The notes beneath the pieces were generated by a model, which was not told the origin of the DNA, did no database searches, and worked only from the letters and a program-made list of their open reading frames with translations. Positions 26,998 to 36,472 of a stretch of DNA of 64,000 nt are shown piece by piece. Numbering within the stretch: position 1 is the stretch's first letter; each line of letters starts with the position of its first letter. The stretch is taken from assembly GCA_900541035.1 (NCBI GenBank), contig UQIN01000009.1, positions 1-64,000 of the forward strand. The letters are read 5' to 3'. This DNA comes from an uncultured Collinsella sp. (GTDB lineage: Bacteria; Actinomycetota; Coriobacteriia; Coriobacteriales; Coriobacteriaceae). The position numbers were made by a program, and so were the translations under genes.

Positions 26998-27082
26998 TGT
27001 CAACCGTTTGCCGACGACTGGAACTGCGAAAAGACGTATTGATGTGAAAACGTTTGACATATGAAAACGATTGACATATCTT
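26998..27082 (+). promoter_or_regulatory. promoter of the fructan operon with three operators
   Basis: TTGACA (27054-27059) and TATCTT (27077-27082) are 17 bp apart. The operator TGAAAACGTTTGACA (27045-27059) overlaps the -35 box, TGAAAACGATTGACA (27062-27076) fills the spacer, and the inverse-form TGTCAACCGTTTGCC (26998-27012) lies upstream. The centre-to-centre distance of the two proximal sites is 17 bp. This is a clear repression layout. Confidence 0.75.
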
Positions 27083-27125
27083 GCAGTTGTACCGAGTTAG
27101 TATCTCGTGGGAAAGGAAGTCTCGG

Positions 27126-28508
27126 ATGCACAAGGTTTATTACCAGCCTGAGGGAATTTGGGTAGGCGACATCATGCCGTACGGCGAGGACGGCACGTTC
27201 TATCTCTATCATCAGCGTGACACGCGTAACCCCGGACCTTTCGGAGAGCCGTTTGGCTGGGCACTCGCGACGACCAAGGATTTCGTCAACTACAAGGACT
27301 TTGGTGAGAGCCTTGAGCGTGGCGGCGACGAGGAAGTCGACCAGTACGTTTATGCCGGCACGGTGTTTAAGGTGGGCGACAAGTACCATGCGCTCTACAC
27401 TGGTTGCAATCGCGATAAGGTCCGCGCACGCTTGATGAAGCAGGTTCTTCTTCACGCAACGAGTGACGACGCCGTCAAGTGGGAGAAGAACATCGCCGAG
27501 ACGCTGCTTCCGCCCCAGGAGGGTTACGATGACCGCAACTGGCGCGATCCCTTTGTTCTTTGGGATGAGGAGAACGAAGAGTACATGCTCATCCTCGGCA
27601 CGCGTGTGGGCGAGGACAAGCGTCTGATGACCGGTCGTCTGGTCAAGTTCACCTCCAAGGACCTGGATACCTGGGAGTTCCAGGGCGACTGGTGGAATCC
27701 GGGCCTGTACACCATGTTCGAGATGCCTGATCTCTTTAAGATGGGCGACTGGTGGTATCTGGTGTTCTCTGAGTACAGTGATGGCAACAAGACCCGTTAC
27801 CGCATGTCTCGCTCTATCAACGGTCCTTGGATCACTCCTGCGGACGATTCCTTCGATGGCCGCGCGTACTATGCTGCACGTACCGCATTTGACGGCGAGC
27901 GCCGCGTTCTCTTTGGTTGGGTTCCTACGCGCGACGAGGGCGGCGACCCCAGCTCTTACCTGTGGGGTGGCACTTTTATGCCTCTCGAGATCGTTCAGCG
28001 TGCCGACGGAACGCTCGGCACCAAGCTTCCCGACAGCATGCTTGGCGCCTTTGGCGAGGCTAAGGCAGTCGAGGCCTTTGAGCTTTCGTGCGAGTCGGGC
28101 AAGGTCGAGCAGGTGCTCGCCGCGGATGCCGGTTCTACCTATATGCTCGACGCCGACATCGAGCTCGCCGGTAACGCTGCCGGCTTCTCGGTCAAGTTCG
28201 CCGAGGACGCCGAGACCGGTCTTGCCTATGAGTTCCGCGCCAACCTGCGCGAGGGCAAGCTCGAGTTCACGCCGGCTCCCCAGTACCCGTGGTTCCAGGT
28301 CAACAACATGGGCCTCGAGCGTCCGTTGTTCTTTAAGGGCGAGGGCACTCACCATGTGCGTCTGATCGTCGACGACGACATCGCGACCATCTTTGTCGAT
28401 GATGTTGCGCTCAACGCTCGCTTCTGCAACAAGCAGGGCCGGGGTGTGGCGCTTACCGTCACCGACGGTGCGCTCAAGTGCGCAAACGCAACGATCGCGT
28501 CTCTGTAG
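27126..28508 (+). CDS. glycoside hydrolase family 32-like protein, atypical (fructan-active)
   Basis: A 460-residue beta-propeller plus beta-sandwich protein. It aligns with GH32 by residues WVGDIMPYG (Asp15, in the place of the WMNDPNG nucleophile), NWRDPF (Asp141) and EMPDLF (Glu199, in place of the usual EC-P). Thus the acid triad is present but the NDPNG signature is lost. Such divergent GH32 enzymes act on fructans such as levan or inulin oligosaccharides; no signal peptide is seen, so its substrate is imported. First gene after the regulator, with AAAGGAAG upstream. Confidence 0.82.
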   Translation: MHKVYYQPEGIWVGDIMPYGEDGTFYLYHQRDTRNPGPFGEPFGWALATTKDFVNYKDFGESLERGGDEEVDQYVYAGTVFKVGDKYHALYTGCNRDKVRARLMKQVLLHATSDDAVKWEKNIAETLLPPQEGYDDRNWRDPFVLWDEENEEYMLILGTRVGEDKRLMTGRLVKFTSKDLDTWEFQGDWWNPGLYTMFEMPDLFKMGDWWYLVFSEYSDGNKTRYRMSRSINGPWITPADDSFDGRAYYAARTAFDGERRVLFGWVPTRDEGGDPSSYLWGGTFMPLEIVQRADGTLGTKLPDSMLGAFGEAKAVEAFELSCESGKVEQVLAADAGSTYMLDADIELAGNAAGFSVKFAEDAETGLAYEFRANLREGKLEFTPAPQYPWFQVNNMGLERPLFFKGEGTHHVRLIVDDDIATIFVDDVALNARFCNKQGRGVALTVTDGALKCANATIASL

Positions 28509-28553
28509 CGGCAACGAACCGTTTTATGATTTAGAAAAGGAATGGAGAGGAAC

Positions 28554-30005
28554 ATGGACTACAAGGCAGTGTCCCAGCAAGTCGTCGACAACGTCGGCGG
28601 ACTGGAGAACATCGAGGGCGCCACGCATTGCGTGACCCGTCTGCGTCTGGTGCTCAAGGATACGAGCAAATACAACAAGGCCGAGCTCGAGAACATCGAT
28701 GGCGTCAAGGGCGTGCTGTACAACAGCGGCCAGCTCATGATCATCTTCGGTACCGGTACCGTCAACAAGGTTTACGATGAGTTTATGGCTCTGACGGGCG
28801 TTAAGGAGATCAGTGCTTCCGAGGTCAAGGGCGCCGAGGCGGACAAGAAGGGCAAGTTCTTCTCGGTCCTCAAGGTATTCTCGGATATCTTTATCCCCAT
28901 CATTCCTGCCTTCGTCGGCGCTGCAATCATCATCGGCCTTAAGTCGCTGATCGTTGCCAACGGCCTCTTTGGCATGGAAGGCAGCCTCGCCGATCACAGC
29001 GAGTTCCTCAAGAACCTCGCAAGCTTCTTTGCCATTATCGCCACCACGTTCGACTACCTGCCTGTCCTGGTTATGTACAGCGCGGTCAAGCGTTTTGGCG
29101 GTAACCCGATCCTGGGCATCCTCGTCGGTATCGTCATGGTTCACCCGAGCCTTATGAACCGCAACACGTTCGTTATGGACCCGACGGGTGCTGAGTACTG
29201 GAACTTTGGTCCGCTCTCCATTCCCATGGTTGCTTTCCAAGGCGGCGTGTTCCCTGCAATCCTGACTGCCTGGTTTATGGCCAAGGTCGAAAAGATTGCC
29301 CAGAAGTACATCCCCGAGGTCGTTTCGTTCGTCTTTGTCCCGACCGTTACCCTGATTCTTGCTAACGTCGCCCTGTTCACCGTGTTCGGCCCGCTCGGCA
29401 ACCTGATCGGCGACGTCCTCGGCGGCGTAATCGATATCCTGTACAACAGGATGGGCGTCTTTGGTGCCTTTGTCTTCGCCGCGTTCCTGCAGCCGCTTGT
29501 CGTTACCGGTACGCATCAGTTCATCCAGGGTATCGAGGCAAACCTCGTCGCCACGACTGGCTTCAACTACATCCAGGCCATCTGGTCGGTTTCCATTATC
29601 GCCCAGGGCGGCGGCGCCATCGGCATGTACCTCATTCATAAGAAGCATTCCAAAGAGCGCAACATCTGCATGTCGTCCTTTATCCCGACGCTGGTCGGAA
29701 TCTCCGAGCCCGCTATCTTCGCTGCAAACATGCGCTACTCGATCATCCCGTTCATCTGCGCTTGCATCGGTGCAGGCTGCGGCGGTGCCTTCGTGAAGCT
29801 CTTTGAGGTGCGCGCCATCGGTCAGGGTCTGACCGGCGTGCTTGGCCTGCTCATCGTCACGCCCGAGACGCTCATGTGGTATGTGGCTGGCAATCTCATC
29901 GCCTTTATCGTGCCGATCGTCTTGATCTTTGCCTACAACAAGGCAAAGGGCGTGCCGACCACTGATGAAGAGGGCGCTGGCGCTGGCTTCGATGTCAGCT
30001 TCTAG
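28554..30005 (+). CDS. PTS sucrose/beta-glucoside-type EIIBC component
   Basis: A 483-residue phosphotransferase permease. The EIIB domain is N-terminal, with Cys26 in ATHCVTRLRL as phosphorylation site; the EIIC domain (residues about 100-470) holds the membrane helices and GISEPAIFA. There is no EIIA domain, so a separate EIIA is needed. Between two GH32 genes it most likely imports and phosphorylates sucrose or a fructan oligosaccharide. The ATG at 28554 follows GGAGAGG; an ATG 12 nt upstream is less well placed. Confidence 0.9.
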   Translation: MDYKAVSQQVVDNVGGLENIEGATHCVTRLRLVLKDTSKYNKAELENIDGVKGVLYNSGQLMIIFGTGTVNKVYDEFMALTGVKEISASEVKGAEADKKGKFFSVLKVFSDIFIPIIPAFVGAAIIIGLKSLIVANGLFGMEGSLADHSEFLKNLASFFAIIATTFDYLPVLVMYSAVKRFGGNPILGILVGIVMVHPSLMNRNTFVMDPTGAEYWNFGPLSIPMVAFQGGVFPAILTAWFMAKVEKIAQKYIPEVVSFVFVPTVTLILANVALFTVFGPLGNLIGDVLGGVIDILYNRMGVFGAFVFAAFLQPLVVTGTHQFIQGIEANLVATTGFNYIQAIWSVSIIAQGGGAIGMYLIHKKHSKERNICMSSFIPTLVGISEPAIFAANMRYSIIPFICACIGAGCGGAFVKLFEVRAIGQGLTGVLGLLIVTPETLMWYVAGNLIAFIVPIVLIFAYNKAKGVPTTDEEGAGAGFDVSF

Positions 30006-30100
30006 TTGAGCCGTTCAGCGTAATCTGAGGATAAGTCCATTTGAGGAAGGGCGTTCGGCTCGTGTGAGTCGAGCGTCCTTTCCCATAGACGAGAAGGTCA

Positions 30101-31549
30101 ATGGCGATGTTTAATCAAAAAAACAAGGTGATGCGTGCGGACTATGAGCAGTGGCGAGCTGGACAGGATGAGACGGCGGCTCGCATCGCGTCCGACCCCG
30201 ATAGGCTTTTGTTCCATGTGGAGCCTGAGCTTGGCTGGCTCAACGACCCCAACGGTTTGGTTCAGATTGGTGATACGTATCACATCTATCATCAATACGA
30301 TCCGTTCGATGCTGCGCATGGCGGTCCAGTGCTTTGGAACCATCTGACGACAAAGGATTTTGTGACGTACGAGAATCGCGGCCCCGTGTTGTTCCCCGAT
30401 TCCGATTTGGATTCGAGTGGAGCGTATTCTGGTTCTGCCTTTGTACGTGATGGCAAGATTCACTACTTCTATACCGGCAACGTTAAGCATTTTGACCTCG
30501 ATGATTACGACTACGTGTTGACGGGCCGTGAGCAAAACCAGATTCATATGGTTGCCGAGAATCCCGACGAATTGGGCGAGAAGCGCATAGCTGTTGGGCC
30601 GGTCGATTACCCCGACGATATCGGTACGCACGTGCGCGACCCCAAGATCCTTGAACACGACGGTATCTACTACATGGTTCTCGGCGCTCGTACGAAAGAC
30701 GATCGCGGGTGCGTGCTTGTCTATACCTCGCGCAATCTTGAGGACTGGAGCTATGCGACGCGCATTGAGTTGGACGAGAAGTTTGGCTTTATGTGGGAGT
30801 GCCCCGATCTGTTTGAGCTCGATGGCGAGCTTATTCTCGTTTGCTGTCCGCAGGGTGTGCCTGCCGATGGTTGGCATTACCGCAATCCGCATCAGTGCGT
30901 GTGGTTCTCCATCGAGGCCGATTGGGAGGCGCCGAGCTTTAAAATCGTCGGGCAGGGCATGCCCCCGATGGTCGATGCCGGTTTTGATTTCTATGCTCCG
31001 CAGTCCTTTGAGGATACTGCAGGCCGGCGTTTGATGATCGGATGGTCGGGTTGCCCCGACGCGACGGCAGAAAACCCGACGGTGGCGCGCGGGTGGCAGT
31101 GCGCGTTGACGGTGCCGCGAGAGCTGAGCATACGCGATGGTAAGCTCTGCCAGCGGCCGGCGCACGAGATTGAGAGGATGCGCGGCGACTGCGTTCGCGC
31201 GATAGGCGGTGAAACCGTTGAGGAGCCGGGCCGCCTGTTTGATCTTGTGGTTTCCTGCGAGGGCGCCAAGATGGTCGAGCTCGAAATCCGCAAGGGTGTC
31301 TTTGTGCGCTATGCAGACGGGATGCTTACCCTCGACATGGGTGACGAAGGCTATGGGCGCGACCAGAGGTCGATTGAGCTCAGCGAGCTTCGCGACCTGC
31401 GCGTGCTTTCGGACACTACGATGGTCGAGATTTTTGCAAATGGCGGCGAGGCGGCACTTACGAGCCGTACCTATTCGCCGGCGGTTCCGGCGATGGAGCT
31501 GCACGCCGAGGGCGCGGCATCGATGAATTTCTACCGCCTCGCGCATTAA
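30101..31549 (+). CDS. scrB: sucrose-6-phosphate hydrolase (GH32)
   Basis: Hydrolyses sucrose-6-phosphate, made by the PTS, to glucose-6-phosphate and fructose. The 482-residue protein has the complete GH32 set: WLNDPNG with nucleophile Asp49, RDPKIL with Asp180, and WECPDLF with acid/base Glu233. It is cytoplasmic with no signal peptide. It ends the regulator-glycosidase-PTS-hydrolase operon; GAGAAGG stands upstream of the ATG. With two GH32 enzymes, the operon may handle both sucrose and longer fructans. Confidence 0.91.
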   Translation: MAMFNQKNKVMRADYEQWRAGQDETAARIASDPDRLLFHVEPELGWLNDPNGLVQIGDTYHIYHQYDPFDAAHGGPVLWNHLTTKDFVTYENRGPVLFPDSDLDSSGAYSGSAFVRDGKIHYFYTGNVKHFDLDDYDYVLTGREQNQIHMVAENPDELGEKRIAVGPVDYPDDIGTHVRDPKILEHDGIYYMVLGARTKDDRGCVLVYTSRNLEDWSYATRIELDEKFGFMWECPDLFELDGELILVCCPQGVPADGWHYRNPHQCVWFSIEADWEAPSFKIVGQGMPPMVDAGFDFYAPQSFEDTAGRRLMIGWSGCPDATAENPTVARGWQCALTVPRELSIRDGKLCQRPAHEIERMRGDCVRAIGGETVEEPGRLFDLVVSCEGAKMVELEIRKGVFVRYADGMLTLDMGDEGYGRDQRSIELSELRDLRVLSDTTMVEIFANGGEAALTSRTYSPAVPAMELHAEGAASMNFYRLAH

Positions 31550-31702
31550 CCGTGTGTGGAGCACGATTGGACTTGCTGGGCGGAATGTGTCGCAGTTGCC
31601 GCAGCGAACTACCGTTTATCGCGTATAGCGACCGTTTGCGGAGTAAGTAACACTTAGTAATAAACCGTGTAGAATCTCAGATTAGCACGGAGTTTTTCCA
31701 GG

Positions 31703-31779
31703 GAGACGCTGTCCTTTGTTGTGTGCAAGGGGCGGCGTCTCTTTGGCGCTCTGCCGCCGTTGTGCAACAGTGCGGCGGC
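31703..31779 (+). other. two adjacent hairpins before degV
   Basis: GAGACGC (31703-31709) pairs with 31735-31741 with a partly paired interior, followed by CTTTGG; then GCCGCCG (31753-31759) pairs with CGGCGGC (31773-31779). They lie between scrB and degV in a 271-bp gap. The first could terminate scrB; alternatively both belong to the degV leader. No known riboswitch class is recognised. Confidence 0.4.
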
Positions 31780-31820
31780 GCGTGCCATGTGTTGAAAAGC
31801 CAATGTTGAGATGGGTCGTG

Positions 31821-32681
31821 ATGATAATGGGCAAGTACGTAATCGTGGTTGAGTCTGGTTCGGATGTGACGCCGGAGCTCTGCGAACGCTACGGTATCGT
31901 GCGCGTACCTATGCATGTCACGATTGGTGACGAGACCGTCGAGGACGGCTCGATCGATCCGCTCGAGATTTATTCGCGCTGCAACGAGTTTGGCGTGATG
32001 CCCAAGACCAGCGGCTGCGCGCCGGCAGATTTTGCGCACGTGTACGATCGCATCCATGCCGAGCAGCCCGATGCGACTATTCTGCACCTTGCGTATTCCG
32101 AGGCCACGACCTGCTCACACCAGTCTTCTAAGATTGCCGCCAAGGGTCGCGACTACGTCTACTCCATGGACACGCGTTTTGTCTCGGTGGGCCAGTCGCT
32201 TGTTGCCGTCGAGACCGCCAAATACATCGAGGCTCACCCCGATGCCACCGTCGACGAAATCTTTGCATTTACGAATTCCGTCATGGACCGTGTGCTGCTG
32301 GGCTTTGTTCCTACCGACCTAGCCTTCCTTAAGGCGGGCGGTCGTCTATCCAACGTGGCATTCCTCGGTGCCCATCTGCTCAAGATTAAGCCCTGCATTG
32401 AGGTAACGGGCGGCAAGTTCGTGGCAACCAAGAAGTTCCGCGGCTCTATGCTCAAGTGCGCCCGCGCCTTTATTGACCACATGGTTGCGAAGGGCGAGAT
32501 TGACTACTCGCATATTGGCCTGGCGTATTCGGTAGGCCTTTCCCAGGAGCTGCGCGACGACATGGAAGTCTATGCGCACGACCTGGGCTTTAAGGACGTT
32601 ACCTGGACTCAGGTCGGCGGTGTCATCTCGAGCCATTGCGGCCCGACCGCCTTCGGTGCGGTGCTCACGCTCAAGGCGTAA
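31821..32681 (+). CDS. DegV-family fatty-acid-binding protein
   Basis: A 286-residue DegV protein. These bind a fatty acid and act as FakB partners of fatty acid kinase FakA. Family features: VVESGSDVTPEL near the N terminus, MPKTSGCAP (Ser/Thr for the lipid headgroup), and FLKAGGRLSNVAFLGAHLLKIKP. No fakA is in the window. The start is uncertain: ATGs at 31821 and 31827 are both plausible, with only a weak GAGATGGG ribosome site. It appears monocistronic. Confidence 0.85.
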   Translation: MIMGKYVIVVESGSDVTPELCERYGIVRVPMHVTIGDETVEDGSIDPLEIYSRCNEFGVMPKTSGCAPADFAHVYDRIHAEQPDATILHLAYSEATTCSHQSSKIAAKGRDYVYSMDTRFVSVGQSLVAVETAKYIEAHPDATVDEIFAFTNSVMDRVLLGFVPTDLAFLKAGGRLSNVAFLGAHLLKIKPCIEVTGGKFVATKKFRGSMLKCARAFIDHMVAKGEIDYSHIGLAYSVGLSQELRDDMEVYAHDLGFKDVTWTQVGGVISSHCGPTAFGAVLTLKA

Positions 32682-32855
32682 AGGCTGTAGGCGAGCGTTC
32701 TTCAGCCTGACATCTCGACGTAGCCCCCAGCCATGGTGATGGGGGATAGATTAAAACGTGCCGTTCTAGTCCGAGACGTTTAAACGCAAACGCATGGGCT
32801 AGAATGACTCTGGCATTTTAATTGGTTGCATCCAAGGAGAGGCAAGGTAGCGCGA

Positions 32856-33674
32856 ATGGCAGAAATGACGCTTGAGGGTGTGGACGCTCGTCCCGAGGAC
32901 TCTGCGTTTGCCCTTGGCCGCGTGCATTCGATCGAGACGATGGGAACGGTCGACGGACCCGGCATCCGCTTTGTGGTGTTTGTTCAGGGCTGTCCCATGC
33001 GCTGCGCGTATTGCCACAATCCCGATACCTGGTCGGTCAACGGCGGCACCATGGTGACCGTCGAACACCTGATGGATGAGTTCCAGAGTAACCACGAGTT
33101 CTATCGCAGCGGTGGCATTACGGTGTCCGGCGGCGAGCCGCTCCTGCAGCCTGAGTTTTTGGCCGACCTGTTCCACGCCATGCACAATAACCCCGATGGT
33201 CGTGTGCACACCTGCTTGGATAGCTGCGGCTATGCGTTCGATCCCGCGCATCCCGAGAAGTTCGATGCCGTGCTCAACGAGACCGACATGGTACTGCTCG
33301 ATATTAAGCATGCCGACCCGGTCGAGCATAAAAAGCTGACTGGGTGCGATCCCGCACGCATCCTGGCGTTTGGCGATGAGCTTGCACGTCGCAAGATCAA
33401 GGTCGTTATCCGTCACGTGGTGGTGCCGGGCATTACCGACACGGTGGAGGAGTGCGAGAAGCTCGGTCGCCTCATCGCTCCATGGCACAACGTGGTGGGC
33501 CTGGAAATGCTGCCGTATCATACGATGGGTGTCGTCAAGTACGAGCAACTGGGCATTCCCTATAAGCTTGAGGGCGTGCCCCAGATGGATACCGCGCGCA
33601 TGCCCGAGCTGCGCAATGCCGTCATGATGGGCATGAAAAAGCGCCGCGCGGAACTCAAAAACGCCATCGGCTAG
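32856..33674 (+). CDS. pflA: pyruvate formate-lyase activating enzyme
   Basis: Radical SAM enzyme that abstracts hydrogen from the radical glycine of PFL. The 272-residue protein has the [4Fe-4S] motif CPMRCAYC (Cys46, Cys50, Cys53), the TVDGPGIRFVVFVQG segment before it, and the SGGEPLLQ SAM-binding motif. Here its substrate must be Gly58 of the separate GrcA protein. AAGGAGAGGCAAGG precedes the ATG at 32856. It is about 7.2 kb from grcA, separated by the sugar operon, so it is regulated on its own. Confidence 0.94.
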   Translation: MAEMTLEGVDARPEDSAFALGRVHSIETMGTVDGPGIRFVVFVQGCPMRCAYCHNPDTWSVNGGTMVTVEHLMDEFQSNHEFYRSGGITVSGGEPLLQPEFLADLFHAMHNNPDGRVHTCLDSCGYAFDPAHPEKFDAVLNETDMVLLDIKHADPVEHKKLTGCDPARILAFGDELARRKIKVVIRHVVVPGITDTVEECEKLGRLIAPWHNVVGLEMLPYHTMGVVKYEQLGIPYKLEGVPQMDTARMPELRNAVMMGMKKRRAELKNAIG

Positions 33675-33803
33675 CGTGCCATTTGGATAAATACGCTTGT
33701 GGTTTCTTTAAAGACACCTTAAACGTCGCTGAATATCTTTGGAAAGAAATGCCTGCTCGGTATTATGCTGCTCATATATGAACGGTAGCAGTCAGGAGAC
33801 CAC

Positions 33804-34922
33804 GTGCGAAACAACGCATCGCGGGACGAGTATGTGCCGCAGCATGGCAGCAGATATGAGACGAGGGGCACGCCTTCGCGTGGCCACGCTGACGCTCGCA
33901 TCCACGTAACGAAGATTGCCGCAATTGGGATGCTAACGTTGGTGGTTATTATCCTCGGAATTACCGCTAAAACCTACGCCTCGGAGCGAATGGCACACTC
34001 AGATGCGTCAACGGTACAGACGCAAAACAAAAAGGTCTCTGAATCTAAAGCCACCGCAAGCCAAACCCTGTCGACAGCGAGTCTCAAGACGAGGCTTTCG
34101 AAGGCGGACTTTAACGATATTCCCTCAGGCGATACCGTGCAGACCTTTTCACTGGTTGATGACCAGATTCCCGCCTTGGAGGATGAGAGCCTCGCCGCGC
34201 TCCAAGATGCCCTGAGTCAGGCGCAGGAGCTGGGCGATGTGGGCGTGGTGTTCTACGACCTGTCAAGTGGCAAGGGCGTGACGTATAACGCGGACGCCGA
34301 GGTGTACGGTGCGAGCAGTTATAAGGCGCTCTATGTACTCTACGTCTGCGAATCTCTGGTCGAGACGGGTCAGGTCTCACTCGATGATTCCCTTGGCACC
34401 TATGGCGGCTACAACATGGGCTGGCAGACGGTGCGCGACCTGATCGAGGCCGCGGTCGTTAATTCGGACAACGATTCGTTTATTGCGTTACGCGCGGCGT
34501 TTGACCGTGTCGGTTACGAGGATTGGATTGTCGGTCTTGGCATCAATTACGATACCGCACTCGATCCGATGAGTGATTTTCCCACTTATTGCCCGCGCAC
34601 CTCGGCCAAGTTGTGGCGCGAGATGAGTGAGTATTTGAGCAGGGGCAGTGAGACCTCCCAGTGGTTATCTGAACTGCTGTCATCAACATCGCGCTCATTT
34701 ATCCGTGATGGCATTGCGGACGACCAAGCCTTGGTGCGCAACAAGGCAGGCTGGATTAGCGAGGATGGTTGCTATTCGACATGCGATGCGGGCCTTATCG
34801 ACATCGATGGCCGTACCTATGTCATGAGCATCATGACATCGATGCCGTGGAGCGACCGTTCGAGCGAGGTTACGGCTGCGATTGCAAAGGCTCTGTTTGA
34901 TACGCGAGCTGCACTGGCTTAG
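33804..34922 (+). CDS. membrane-anchored serine hydrolase of the beta-lactamase fold
   Basis: A 372-residue protein with a cytoplasmic N terminus, one membrane helix (residues about 37-56), a Ser/Thr/Lys-rich linker and an external hydrolase domain. Motifs of the penicillin-binding/class A fold are visible: Ser171-x-x-Lys174 in GASSYKALY, Ser220-Asp-Asn in VNSDND, and Lys312-Ala-Gly in the place of KTG. The Glu166 of true class A beta-lactamases is not evident, so a role in cell-wall peptide processing is as likely as drug resistance. The start is GTG after CAGGAG. Confidence 0.82.
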   Translation: MRNNASRDEYVPQHGSRYETRGTPSRGHADARIHVTKIAAIGMLTLVVIILGITAKTYASERMAHSDASTVQTQNKKVSESKATASQTLSTASLKTRLSKADFNDIPSGDTVQTFSLVDDQIPALEDESLAALQDALSQAQELGDVGVVFYDLSSGKGVTYNADAEVYGASSYKALYVLYVCESLVETGQVSLDDSLGTYGGYNMGWQTVRDLIEAAVVNSDNDSFIALRAAFDRVGYEDWIVGLGINYDTALDPMSDFPTYCPRTSAKLWREMSEYLSRGSETSQWLSELLSSTSRSFIRDGIADDQALVRNKAGWISEDGCYSTCDAGLIDIDGRTYVMSIMTSMPWSDRSSEVTAAIAKALFDTRAALA

Positions 34923-35000
34923 CGTGTTCGTTTGGCGAGGTCAAACAAAATGCTGGTACCATACTTTGGTTGAGAATTTCGTATAGGTTTGGGGAATGGT

Positions 35001-35741
35001 ATGGCTACCATCGCGATTATCGGTGCGCTCGAAAAAGAGATCATGCAGATTAAGGAAGAGCTGAGCGACGTTTGCGAGGCACGGGAGGCAGGCTTGACCG
35101 TTGTGAGCGGTGAGCTCGACGGCCTGACAGTTGTCGCCACAACGGCGGGCATGGGCACGGTGAACGCCGCCGCTGCAACACAGCACCTCATTAGCAAGTA
35201 TGCTCCGCAGGCTGTTGTGTTTTCGGGCATTGCGGGCGGTTTGAACCCCAAGCTCCATATCGACGACGTGGTTATCGGCAAATGCCTACGCTATCTGGAT
35301 ACCGATACCGCGCTTATCGCCGAGTCCGCACCGGGGCTCGAGGAGTTTGGCTCGACGCCCGCGCTGGTCGATATTGCCGCCGACGTGCTTGCTGAGCGTG
35401 GGTTTGTTGACGCTTCGACAAATGCAGTCGCTTCGAATGAGGGCACCAAGCAGTTCCTGGTCGGCACGATTGCCACGGGTAACCGTTTTGTGACGGGCGC
35501 CGCCATGCGCAACGACGCTATCGAGGCGACGCATGCCGATTGTGTCGGCATGGAGGGCGCGGCAATTGCCCATGTCGCAACCAAAAATGGTGTCGATTGC
35601 CTGGTGTTGCGCGCTATCAGCGATAATTGTGACGAGGCGTACGATGCAATTTGCGAGCGAGAGTTCGATCTGTTCGAGTACGCGCGTGTCGCAAGTGACA
35701 TTACGCTCGATATCGTCCGCCGCATTGCCGCTGCGCAATAG
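35001..35741 (+). CDS. mtnN: 5'-methylthioadenosine/S-adenosylhomocysteine nucleosidase
   Basis: Hydrolyses MTA and SAH to adenine plus the thioribose sugar, recycling methionine and clearing methylation by-products. The 246-residue protein has the N-terminal GALEKEI, FSGIAGGLN, the ribose-binding GMEGAAIAHVA and the catalytic Asp in RAISDNCDE, all in their normal order. ATG at 35001 with GGGGA upstream; a TTG start 12 nt earlier is less likely. Confidence 0.92.
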   Translation: MATIAIIGALEKEIMQIKEELSDVCEAREAGLTVVSGELDGLTVVATTAGMGTVNAAAATQHLISKYAPQAVVFSGIAGGLNPKLHIDDVVIGKCLRYLDTDTALIAESAPGLEEFGSTPALVDIAADVLAERGFVDASTNAVASNEGTKQFLVGTIATGNRFVTGAAMRNDAIEATHADCVGMEGAAIAHVATKNGVDCLVLRAISDNCDEAYDAICEREFDLFEYARVASDITLDIVRRIAAAQ

Positions 35742-35779
35742 CGCGTCTATTTGTAAGAACCTACGACCAAGGAGTGTCC

Positions 35780-36370
35780 ATGGCCGATTCCATTAACTAC
35801 CAGCTTGCCAAGTTCGTCGCCAGCTATGGCAAGGTTTCGCAGATTCCCGAGTCCACCTGCCCCGAGGTGAGCTTTGTCGGCCGCTCCAACGTGGGCAAGT
35901 CGTCGATTATGAACAAGCTATTTGGCCGCAAGAACCTAGTCAAGGTTTCCAGTACGCCGGGCAAGACGAGCAACATCAACTTCTTTGAGGCCGACGACGT
36001 GCATTTCGTGGACCTGCCGGGTTACGGTTTCGCCCGTCGCTCCAAGGCCGAGCGCGACCGCTGGGCCGAGCTTATCGGCGACTTTTTCGACTCCGAGCGC
36101 AGCTTTAACTTGGTCGTCTCGCTGGTGGACATTCGTCACGATCCCAGCAAGCTCGATCATGACATGATCGACTACCTGCAGGGCAATGAGTTCAACTTTA
36201 TCGTCTGCCTCACCAAGGCCGACAAGCTCAGTCGCACCCAGCAGGCCCGCCAGGCAGCAGCCATCAAAAAGCAGCTCAACGTTCCGGCCGAGAACGTAAT
36301 CATCACAAGCTCCCAGACCGGCACCGGCATCGACGAACTCAAAAAGCGCATCGCCGAGGCTTGCCTCTAG
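35780..36370 (+). CDS. engB: ribosome biogenesis GTPase EngB (YsxC/YihA)
   Basis: A 196-residue GTPase needed for large-subunit assembly. The G motifs are GRSNVGKSS (G1), STPGKTSN (G2), DLPGYG (G3), TKADK (G4) and TSSQTG (G5). AAGGAG stands 7 nt before the ATG. It follows mtnN by 38 bp and may be co-transcribed. Confidence 0.94.
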   Translation: MADSINYQLAKFVASYGKVSQIPESTCPEVSFVGRSNVGKSSIMNKLFGRKNLVKVSSTPGKTSNINFFEADDVHFVDLPGYGFARRSKAERDRWAELIGDFFDSERSFNLVVSLVDIRHDPSKLDHDMIDYLQGNEFNFIVCLTKADKLSRTQQARQAAAIKKQLNVPAENVIITSSQTGTGIDELKKRIAEACL

Positions 36371-36406
36371 TAAGGGTTCTTGGCAGGCAATAGTTTGCAT
36401 CTATCT

Positions 36407-36453
36407 ATATCACCCCAGTGATAGTTATTGGTACACTATCACTGGGGTGATAT
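36407..36453 (+). promoter_or_regulatory. double palindromic operator of the toxin-antitoxin-like pair
   Basis: ATATCACCCCAGTGATAG (36407-36424) and its exact reverse complement (36436-36453) are 11 bp apart. Each arm is itself a palindrome: TATCAC and GTGATA around a 4-bp centre. Two such sites 29 bp apart just before the operon match operators of XRE-type antitoxins. As the right arm is followed by ATTTTTTG, the same sequence could also act as terminator of engB. Confidence 0.7.
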
Positions 36454-36472
36454 TTTTTGTTTGGAGGTCGAT

